Below are positions 57,189 through 64,000 of a stretch of 64,000 nt of DNA, in pieces. The translations under genes were made by a program, and so were the position numbers. Each line of letters begins with the position of its first letter. The stretch's first letter is position 1. This DNA comes from Symbiodinium sp. CCMP2592 (Eukaryota; Sar; Dinophyceae; Suessiales; Symbiodiniaceae), in contig CAJNDT010000947.1 in assembly GCA_905221615.1 (NCBI GenBank), positions 46,971 to 110,970 on the forward strand. The letters run 5' to 3'. Below the pieces are notes generated by a model. It did no database searches. It was not told the DNA's origin and saw nothing but the letters and a program-made list of their open reading frames with translations.

Positions 57189-59144
57189 GGCCATGCGAGG
57201 CCCCAGGGGCCTGACCTCGTGGCCACTTCGGATTCTGCCCCTAGTGATGCTGAGGTCCTCGCGCAGGCCATTTTGGCCAGAGGGTCAGGGATTACTAAGC
57301 AAGATGTTGTTCAGATTTTCGATCTTTTGCCCAAGGAGGTTCCTTCTAGAGGAACCTCCTCGCAGCCTCCGAGCAGTTTCAGTTGTGGGGCCTACGCAAA
57401 GGGTGGATTGCAGAGTCTTCGGAGTGAATGTGCGCTGTTTCCATTCTGCATAAAGCTCCTCACTGCTTTTGTTCGCACTTTTTTGCCAGAGCATTTCTTC
57501 ACGGCTATCAGTTTGTTTCACAACACCAAAACCGATTTGCATGTCGATTCCAGGAACCATCACACCCCCAACGGGGTCATTGCCGTGACTTCTTTTCAAG
57601 GAGGTGGCATCTGGATTGCCGATGGATGCGGGCCTCACAAACGGACAATCAAGGGTGACATCGTGAAAGGCTCAATCCTTAGCCTCGAGACCCCGATCAC
57701 TTTTGATGCCTTCAAATACCCTCACGAGACGGAAAGCTGGGTTGGCGATAGATTGGTTTGCGTGGCCTTCACTGTCGCTAGCCTTGAGAAAATCCCAACT
57801 GAGTCAGCCAGGACCTTGCTTGATCTAGGGTTTAGGCCCCCGCCTGATCTTTCCTTCCCCATTCCTGTGACTGCCCAGGAGCAGCCACCTGTGAAATCAG
57901 ACTCCTGGGTTTACGAGCTCTTCGCTGGCACTGCCCGCTTCAGCAAGGCTTGCAAGGATTTGGGTTTTCGGGTTTTAGGGCTAGACAGTTCTTGCCATAA
58001 AGCGGTCTCTCCTGTGGCCAGGCTTGATCTGACCTTAGATTCGGCACAGTCGATCTTTTGGGATCTCATTAAGGAGTGCCCTCCTTTTCACGTGCATGCA
58101 TCGCCCCCTGCGGGCACGGCTTCTCGCTCTCGTGAGCGGCCCTTGCCAAAGAATCACGCCCTTGCCTCTAAGGCCCCTAAACCTTTGCGATCCGATGATT
58201 TCCCACTAGGCCTACCGTCACTGAGTGCAGCGTCTCAGCAGAGCCTTGCCGTGCGCAAGGCCAATGTACTGTATCGCTTCGTTTACAAGCTTCTGCTACA
58301 CTGTTCTGCTTCAGGCATCAATGTCAGTGTCGAGAATCCCCGGACTTCGCTTTTCTGGAAGGTTCTTCAGTGCTTTGCCGAGGCCGAGGGCTTGCTCTGG
58401 CCTCCGGCCGCCTTGGAGTACGTTGATTTCGACCAGTGTTGTCATGGTTCCGATCGCCCGAAGTCCACTCGTTTCTTGTGCACTCGAGGCTTGTTCCACT
58501 CGCTTCGAGCTACTTGTCCAGGCACTCACGAGCATCGCCCGTGGGGCCTTGTGTTCCATGAGCGTTCTATGCAGTTGTCGTCTTCTTCCGTGTCGGCATA
58601 CCCCGTTCTGCTTTGCAAACGCATGGCCTCCTGTCTGGAGAGCGCGGCTTTGTTCCTGGGTCTGTCTTTGCAGGCCTCTCGTGACCTGGCAGCCAGCTCT
58701 GTTGCTGTTCTTGGTCGGCAGCACCGCCGATTTCCCCCCTTGATTCCTGAGTTTCGCAAGGTCACTTGGGAGCCGCCCTCTTTCCAGCCTGACGACTCTT
58801 GTCGCATCCTTCTCTCTCAGATTGCTGGGGAGGATAGCGGGAGAGAGAATGCAGCCGAGGACGCCGACAAGGAGGTGAACCCTCCTACAAAGCTCCCCAG
58901 AGTCGCAGATAAGGTGTCCAGCAAGGTTCCCTCCTCGGGTTTCCCTAATAGTTCCGACCCTCCCCAAGGTTCGGTTAAGGTAGGGTGGTACTTGTCGATG
59001 CAGGATCACGTGGCAAAGGCCTTGACCTTAAAGCATCCCGTCGACACTGCCGTAGCCCTTGATCAGGATCAGCTTGATGCCATCAGCTTCTGCATGAAAA
59101 ACACAGAGAAGGAGGTGGTAGATCATCGTAAGCTTCAACTTTGA
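57186..59144 (+). CDS. Pol of YR-D, N-terminal part: 2OG oxygenase-like and methyltransferase-like domains
   Basis: Numbers count from 57219. The oxygenase-like domain has LHVDSRNH (H108, D110), FQGGGIWIAD and PHETESWVGDRLVCVAF (H169, R178). The methyltransferase-like domain has YELFAGTARFSKACKDLGF, SPPAGTASRSRERP and VSVENPRTSLFW. It reads PPAG where a cytosine-5 methyltransferase has PPC, the same Cys to Ala change as in YR-C. The frame ends at a TGA just before the conserved KLEL.KVKLLAK segment; the rest of pol continues one frame over from 59141. One T missing from a T run explains the break. Confidence 0.8.
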   Translation, partial: WGHARPQGPDLVATSDSAPSDAEVLAQAILARGSGITKQDVVQIFDLLPKEVPSRGTSSQPPSSFSCGAYAKGGLQSLRSECALFPFCIKLLTAFVRTFLPEHFFTAISLFHNTKTDLHVDSRNHHTPNGVIAVTSFQGGGIWIADGCGPHKRTIKGDIVKGSILSLETPITFDAFKYPHETESWVGDRLVCVAFTVASLEKIPTESARTLLDLGFRPPPDLSFPIPVTAQEQPPVKSDSWVYELFAGTARFSKACKDLGFRVLGLDSSCHKAVSPVARLDLTLDSAQSIFWDLIKECPPFHVHASPPAGTASRSRERPLPKNHALASKAPKPLRSDDFPLGLPSLSAASQQSLAVRKANVLYRFVYKLLLHCSASGINVSVENPRTSLFWKVLQCFAEAEGLLWPPAALEYVDFDQCCHGSDRPKSTRFLCTRGLFHSLRATCPGTHEHRPWGLVFHERSMQLSSSSVSAYPVLLCKRMASCLESAALFLGLSLQASRDLAASSVAVLGRQHRRFPPLIPEFRKVTWEPPSFQPDDSCRILLSQIAGEDSGRENAAEDADKEVNPPTKLPRVADKVSSKVPSSGFPNSSDPPQGSVKVGWYLSMQDHVAKALTLKHPVDTAVALDQDQLDAISFCMKNTEKEVVDHRKLQL

Positions 59145-60985
59145 AGATAAAGATCCTCGCCAAAAAGTTTGAGGCCGACGAGGCTCGATTGCATTCTTCT
59201 TTCGACCCTTGGTTCGAGAAAGTTGTGGCGGGAAAGCGTCTTCTTCTGTGGAAACACCTTCTTGAGCAGAACAATTTCGATGACATGCAAGTCTGCGATT
59301 TCATGATGTCGGGCGTCCCGATTGTTGGGCAGTCAGCCTGCCCTCAGCCTTTCAGCAGAAAGATTGTGCCGGCTACCATGACGGAGCAGGATCTCAAGGG
59401 TACCGCTTCGTTTCGCCGAAAGGTCATGACTGGATCCAGTGGCATGCAGGCAGCCGATCTGCAAGACTTGCTGTCGAAGGCTACGTTGGACGAAGTCGAT
59501 CTGGGCTTCCTGGAAGGCCCATACACCGAGAGCCAAGTGTCTGCTTTCTTCCACTCTGACGATTGGAACTGCATACGAAGATTCCTGATCCTTCAAGGAG
59601 CCGAGAACAAACCTAGACCCATAGATGACGGGCATGAGGCTTTGATCAACAATTGCTTCACAGCCACCATAAGATTGGAGCTCCAGAACTCTGACTTTGT
59701 GGCGGCTCTAGCGGCAAGGATTGCCATCGAAGAGGCTGAGAGATCTCGCGCTACAGGCGAGCCCCCAAGGTCGTGGCTGGGCAAGTGCCTCGATTTATCG
59801 AAGGCGTACAAGCAGATGCCAATGAAGAAGGAGCACCGCTCTCTCGCTGTGATCTACCACAAGGGCCCTGCAGGCGAGGATCAATTCTTCATTGCAAATT
59901 CGCTGCTCTTCGGACTCACTGCTTCGGTTTACGGGTTCGTGCGCACGAGCAGAAGCCTTCACAAACTGCTGCTTAAGATTTTCAAGTTGCCCAGCTCAGT
60001 GTACTTTGATGACTTTCCGATGTTTTCGACATCGCTTTCTTCCAGTGACACTGACGGCATCATCAGCGAATTCTTGGACATTTTGGGCTGGGGCCATGCC
60101 AAGACAGGCAGCAAATCACACCCCTTTGCGGAAGTTTTCTCCGTTTTGGGAATGCAGGTCGACTTGAGCAACTTGTCGAAGAGAAGCATCGTCCTATCGA
60201 ACAAACCTGGCAGGATCGATAGGATCGTGGAGAAGCTTGAATCCGTGGCTGCTTCGGGTTTCCTTACGATTCATCAGGCTCAGATTCTGCTGGGCTTGCT
60301 CAACTTCTCATCGGGTTTCTTTGCCGGTCGTGCCCTCAAGCAATCTTGCAAATGGCTATCTGGTTTTCTGGCTGGAGACAGGCCTTCGCCAAAGACCGTC
60401 AGCGAGATGTGCAGGCACACGGTCAAGATTCTTTTGAGCACGCCGCCCCGCTTCATAAGCTGCGATTCGACTGGAGAGCCTCCTATCCTGATATGGACTG
60501 ATGGAGCTTGGGAGCCTGCCAAGGCCTTCGCCGGGATCGGCGCAGTAATTCTTGATGCGAGCAGCGGCGTATCTAGAGTTTTCCAAGGTCAGGTTCCAGA
60601 GCGCCTTGTGGTTCGCTGGCGTGAGGAGGTCGGGGAGCAAATCATCTGCGAGGTAGAGCTTTATGCTCTCCTGATGATCAGGGCCGGCCTTCAGAATTTT
60701 CTTTCAGGAAGACGAATCATTTTCTTCATTGACAACGATGCCGCTAGATCTGTGGTGCTGCGCGGTCAAAGCAGAAGCGACGCGATGCATCGCTTGGCCA
60801 TGGCTTTGTCCATGGTCGATGCCGTCGCCCCTTGCATATCGTGGATAGAGAGAGTGCCATCATCTTCTAACATCGCGGATTGGCCCTCCAGGGGCGAAGG
60901 TTGGAAAGCGCAGAAGGTCGTTCGCGCAGCGAAGGTGGAGCTTTACTTCATCGATCAATCTTTGATTGATGCTTACCTGCTCTGA
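59141..60985 (+). CDS. Pol of YR-D, C-terminal part: RT and RNase H (frameshifted from the N-terminal part)
   Basis: 614 residues in the -1 frame relative to 57186-59144, opening with KIKILAKKFEADEARLHSSF, which aligns with the middle of YR-C pol. RT motifs are CLDLSKAYKQMPM, LLFGLTASVYGFVRTSR and VYFDDFPMF. RNase H shows IWTDGAWEPAKAFAGIG, CEVELYAL, FFIDNDAAR and SNIADWPSRGEGW. All catalytic acids appear present. With the frameshift it would be made only by ribosomal slippage, for which I see no canonical heptamer, so this copy is probably inactive unless the indel is an assembly error. Confidence 0.8.
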   Translation: MKIKILAKKFEADEARLHSSFDPWFEKVVAGKRLLLWKHLLEQNNFDDMQVCDFMMSGVPIVGQSACPQPFSRKIVPATMTEQDLKGTASFRRKVMTGSSGMQAADLQDLLSKATLDEVDLGFLEGPYTESQVSAFFHSDDWNCIRRFLILQGAENKPRPIDDGHEALINNCFTATIRLELQNSDFVAALAARIAIEEAERSRATGEPPRSWLGKCLDLSKAYKQMPMKKEHRSLAVIYHKGPAGEDQFFIANSLLFGLTASVYGFVRTSRSLHKLLLKIFKLPSSVYFDDFPMFSTSLSSSDTDGIISEFLDILGWGHAKTGSKSHPFAEVFSVLGMQVDLSNLSKRSIVLSNKPGRIDRIVEKLESVAASGFLTIHQAQILLGLLNFSSGFFAGRALKQSCKWLSGFLAGDRPSPKTVSEMCRHTVKILLSTPPRFISCDSTGEPPILIWTDGAWEPAKAFAGIGAVILDASSGVSRVFQGQVPERLVVRWREEVGEQIICEVELYALLMIRAGLQNFLSGRRIIFFIDNDAARSVVLRGQSRSDAMHRLAMALSMVDAVAPCISWIERVPSSSNIADWPSRGEGWKAQKVVRAAKVELYFIDQSLIDAYLL

Positions 60986-60999
60986 GTTCGTCGATCCGA

Positions 61000-61347
61000 G
61001 GGGGTGTGTTCGGGACAAACTCTGAGCGGCTTCAGGCCCGTGCTCTTCGCATCGGCTGCGGCCCGGATGCCATGGTTCCGAAACTGAATTCGTTCGAACC
61101 CCTGATCGCTGAAGAGAAAAAGAAGAATGCGCGACCTTCTCTGCTGCCAACTTTTTACTTTGAACGGGAAATACATTTGAGCCTCGAGCTCGACTCTTTT
61201 GATTGAGTCATATACTTGTGAGTTGGATTCATTTGAACATATCGGATTGCGAAGTTTTTAATATATTTATCGTGTACTTCATTGCGAGAATACCTTGTAC
61301 ACGATTGCCGGTAAGTGCATCTTTCAAACATCGCTGATTTTAAAGAA
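61000..61347 (+). repeat. B1 repeat of YR-D (348 bp)
   Basis: Matches 61624-61971 with scattered substitutions. It starts 14 bases after the pol stop. Confidence 0.8.
61269..61305 (+). repeat. Inverted repeat in B1 of YR-D
   Basis: ATCGTGTAC (61269-61277) and GTACACGAT (61297-61305) are perfect nine-base arms about 40 bp left of the B1/A2 junction. In B2 the right arm has one mismatch. It is a candidate recombinase-binding pair. Confidence 0.5.
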
Positions 61348-61590
61348 GAAACTTTTCTGCCTGCAGACTTTTCTTTCTTTGAAATCGGCGACAGGCCGCA
61401 GGCCGTGTTTGACAATTGGCCACAGCACATCATGCTATTTATTCCCCCCCCTTTTTTTGGGTGGGTTTTTCATGAAGAATATTTGACATGCTTCATCGAT
61501 TTTTGTTGCATGTCCATGTTCCTTGGCATCTCTGATGATACTCTTGTGTCTGACGAAGTGACTGCTCGAGCTGAGCTTTTAAAACTTTTC
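61348..61590 (+). repeat. A2 repeat of YR-D (243 bp)
   Basis: Copy of A1 (52704-52945) with a few differences. Confidence 0.8.
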
Positions 61591-61606
61591 CCCGCCCGCC
61601 CGACCC
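61590..61606 (+). repeat. Four-tract C-rich motif at the A2-B2 junction of YR-D
   Basis: CCCCGCCCGCCCGACCC has four C tracts with one- or two-base spacers, in the same place as in YR-B and YR-C. Confidence 0.6.
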
Positions 61607-61623
61607 AGACATCTACGAGGGAG

Positions 61624-61971
61624 GGGGGTGTGTTCGGGACAAACTCTGAGCGGCTTCAGGCCCGTGCTCTTCGCATCGGCTGCGGCCCGGATGCCATGGT
61701 TCCGAAACTGAATTCGTTCGAACCCCTGATCGCTGAAGAGAAAAAGAAGAATGCGCGACCTTCTCTGCTGCCAACTTTTTATTTGGAACGGGAGATACCT
61801 TTGAGCCTCGAGCTCGACTCTTTTGATTGAGTCATATAATTGTGAGTCGGATTCATTTGAACATATCGGATTGCGAAGTTTTTAATATATATATCGTGTA
61901 CTTCATTGCGAGAATACCTTGTGCACGATTGCCGGTAAGTGCATCTTTCAAACATCGCTGATTTTAAAGAA
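61624..61971 (+). repeat. B2 repeat of YR-D; right end
   Basis: Second B copy. Beyond 61971 the LINE RT frame begins. Confidence 0.8.
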
Positions 61972-62876
61972 AATCAAGGGGGGCTTCAGGCCGTTAACCA
62001 TCTCTCAAGCTGTCTGGCGTGCGGGAGCAAGGATTTTGAATACCCAACTCTCCGACTGGATAGGTTCTTGGAGCTCTCCGTCGGATGCCGGTGGCATCCC
62101 GGGCACGTCGGTGTCGGGTGCCCTGCTTCAGCTGAATGCTGCTGCGCGGTGGCGCTAACGTTGCGGTTCAACAGGACATTGCGGGGTTCTTTGATGCCAT
62201 CCAGTTTGAAGCCCTAGAGGTCCTCCTTTCTCATTTGAAAGCGCCGCCTTTTCTTTGGCCGCTGCTGAAGGCCTTTTACACGCGAGCTTCGCGCATCGTC
62301 CAACTTGATGGTGCATACAGTGATGCCTGGTTTAAGCCCCGCTTGGGTATTGCTCAGGGTTGTCCCTTAAGTCCCACCCTTGCTGCCGCATTTAGCCACC
62401 TTTGGACCTTGGCTGTGTTGAGGCAAGGGGTTTCAGGCCTGGTCTACCTGGACGACCGGTCCTTCTGGACTTTCTCTGCGGATCTTGGCGACCTGGAGCA
62501 TGCGATTCGGCGCTCTGACCGATTCGATGCCACTTGTGGTCTTGAAATTTCCCTGCCAAAGTGTGCGATCGTGGCGCCGGAGGGTCATGTCGAGGCCTCT
62601 GCTCTGGCTGCCCGATTCAACTATCAGTTTTCGCAAACCCTTGAAGTCTTAGGTGTCACTGTTTCCTTTAATGATGAATGGGGCTTGCTGAAATTTTCCT
62701 TGAGAAAAGCTTTGCTGCGCATGGACCTTTTGCGCTGGGTGACCGCTTGCAGTCGACTGCGGGCCCTCATGCTGAAATCACTTGTTTACCCGTGCTTGGT
62801 GTGGGCCGCTGCCTATGCCACGCCACTGGCAGGCGAGATGAAGCAAGTTAGAGATGCTGCGATTCGTGTTTTTTGA
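61972..62876 (+). pseudogene. LINE-2 reverse transcriptase domain, interrupted on the left by YR-D
   Basis: Starting at the YR-D right end, the frame reads KIKGGFRPLTISQAVWRAGARI (an RT start). It shifts frame near 62140-62158 and continues VAVQQDIAGFFDAIQ (catalytic Asp region), RLGIAQGCPLSPTLAAAF, GLVYLDDRSFW (the YxDD box reads YLDD) and LEVLGVTVSF. The frame ends in TGA at 62876 within a T run. It is a non-LTR RT with its N-terminal half missing. The two frame breaks indicate decay, or sequencing indels at homopolymers. Confidence 0.75.
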
Positions 62877-64000
62877 CTGTCAATTTTCCTTTGAAGCCCC
62901 GCGTGTCCTGATCTTCGAACATGTGGGGTGGATGCTGGAGCCACAGTGCGCTGCTGACTCTGCTGTGCTCCGCGAGGCCTGGCGCCTCCTCTGCAAGCCT
63001 CCGGCCTTTGCTCTGGAGCAGCCGCGTGATGCCCGGGGCCAGCGCTGGGATCAGCTGTTGCCTGCTGCGCCTGGCCTCCTTCGCAAATTGGGGTGGAGCG
63101 TTGTTGAACGCCCTGATGGCTTCTTTTTCGCCTGCCGTGATGACTTAGGGATCTCTCGTGAGGTGCAGGTCGGATGGGAGAGCTTTGCTGAGGTTAAGGG
63201 CTGGCTGTTTGACCATTACCGGCACCTTTACATGCAGAGATGCCAGCGCGTCTGGCGGAGCTTTCATAGGCCGGACCCGAGCCTTGCGCGCGGCCTGGAT
63301 CTGGCACCTCCGTCGCGGGATGCGCGCTTCAGCTTTCGTGGGCACCGCGTTGCCATGCATGAGGCGACCACTCCTTATATGAGACGGGCTGCTGCTGTCA
63401 CGGGAGGCTCGTGCTGGTTCTTTACGGCCGGGCAGGGCTTGAATGAGCAGCATAGGCGCATGCAGTGCCTCTGCGGAGCGACTGCTCCGTCGCGACCGCA
63501 TGTGACCTGGGTTTGCGAGTGCACCGAGGCGCTCCGGCGGGATCACCCCCCTCCGACGAATCGGGCGGAGGAGCGCATGTTTGCCAAGTCGACTCCCTTG
63601 AATCTGAAACCTCCGGCGCCTGCCGCCTCTGACTGTGGGGCCTTTCGGGCGGACTTGGATGCTGCTTTCCGTGCTGCCCTCGGCTCTGGCAGGAGCAGGA
63701 TTTATGCGGCTACTGATGGCTCCAGCCATCGATCTGTCGGTGCTTATGCGGTGGTGATCGGCGATCCGTCTTGTGTCTATGCCATGGGCACTGGGGCAGA
63801 GGATCAATCCCCGTATCGGCAGGAAGTTCTGGCCCTCCACGCGGCCTTTGCTTCGGTCCACCGGGTGTGGAGTGAGGGCTGCGAGACGTGCATTTTCATC
63901 TTGACCGACTGCAAAGCTGCCCTGACGGCCATCTCGGGCCATGGTGATGATCCCTTTAAGTTGGGCCTCTTGCTGAGGGACGCGCGCCGTCTCTGGAAGG
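62872..64000 (+). CDS. LINE-2 C-terminal region: zinc-binding stretch and RNase H (runs off the window)
   Basis: An uninterrupted frame from about 62872 to the last base, one frame away from the RT part and joined to it across the T run at 62869-62874. A Cys/His cluster (CLCG...HVTWVCEC) is followed by an RNase H domain: IYAATDGSSHRSVGAYAVV (first Asp), YRQEVLALHAAF (Glu) and FILTDCKAALTAI (second Asp). RNase H in this position is typical of some LINE families. The C-terminus lies outside the window. Confidence 0.75.

Larger units (their letters stand above)
52704..61971 (+). mobile_element. YR-D: YR retroelement related to YR-C, older
   Basis: Order A1 (52704-52945), YR, gag, pol, B1 (61000-61347), A2 (61348-61590), B2 (61624-61971). 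A copies and B copies differ at several positions, so it is older than YR-C. All three proteins align with those of YR-C. It has decayed: the YR has an in-frame gap of about 25 residues and pol a one-base frameshift. It interrupts a LINE; the left end is GAA after TTGCAAGTT-like sequence and the right end is GAA before AATCAAGG. Confidence 0.85.

Noticed and set aside
59136-59144. Programmed -1 frameshift in YR-D pol
   Set aside because: No slippery heptamer at the site, and the close relative YR-C reads through without a shift; a simple indel explains it.
63145-63942. 265-residue minus-strand ORF at the right end
   Set aside because: It lies opposite the plus-strand RNase H frame, which has clear catalytic motifs.

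Overview
The window looks like nuclear DNA of a dinoflagellate. The strongest evidence is a head-to-tail pair of plastid-type GAPDH genes at 46.9-50.4 kb. Each has a bipartite plastid-targeting leader with an FVAP motif and a short intron that appears to begin with GA instead of GT. Almost everything else is retroelement sequence, on the plus strand. No rRNA, tRNA, CRISPR array or prokaryotic operon signal was seen. The species cannot be named from this sequence.

Layout. 1-6551 is the 3' part of a tyrosine-recombinase (YR) retroelement, 'YR-A'. 6552-11524 is an unrecognised region with a disrupted gene, a decayed tandem family of F-box-like ORFs, and five copies of a small covarying hairpin. 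11525-23014 is an 11.5-kb Penelope-like element, 'PLE-1', bounded by 435-bp direct repeats that appear identical. It carries about nine ORFs: a gag-like protein, GIY-YIG nuclease plus reverse transcriptase (RT), a 2-oxoglutarate (2OG) oxygenase-like protein, an RS-rich protein, a ubiquitin-like protein, an F-box-like protein, a Cys/His-rich protein and two unknowns. 23015-25993 shows no convincing gene. 25994-45021 is element 'YR-B', split by a complete, apparently recent element 'YR-C' (30277-39208) inserted inside its gag gene. 45022-46436 is largely featureless. A LINE RT fragment then abuts the GAPDH array. 50441-52703 is unassigned. 52704-61971 is 'YR-D', followed by a LINE ('LINE-2') that runs off the window.

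The YR elements share one plan: A1 repeat - YR - gag - pol - B1 - A2 - B2. Split direct repeats are typical of Ngaro/PAT-type DIRS-order elements, but YR lies upstream of gag here, whereas known families usually have it downstream of RT. In every gag/pol pair, and in PLE-1, the upstream and downstream ORFs are in the same frame and separated by a single stop codon. In two cases that stop is in a UGA-CUA context. This points to stop-codon readthrough as the way pol is made.

The most interesting system is the accessory cargo. A 2OG-Fe(II) oxygenase-like domain with HxD...H...R residues occurs at the N-terminus of pol in YR-B, YR-C and YR-D, and as a separate ORF in PLE-1, so two unrelated retroelement classes carry it. 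In the YR elements it precedes a DNA-methyltransferase-like domain whose PPC motif is kept in YR-B but reads PAG or PPAG in YR-C and YR-D. Three YR elements also place a four-tract C-rich (G-quadruplex/i-motif) sequence at the A2-B2 junction. Two have unrelated but equally strong hairpins just upstream of the YR start region.
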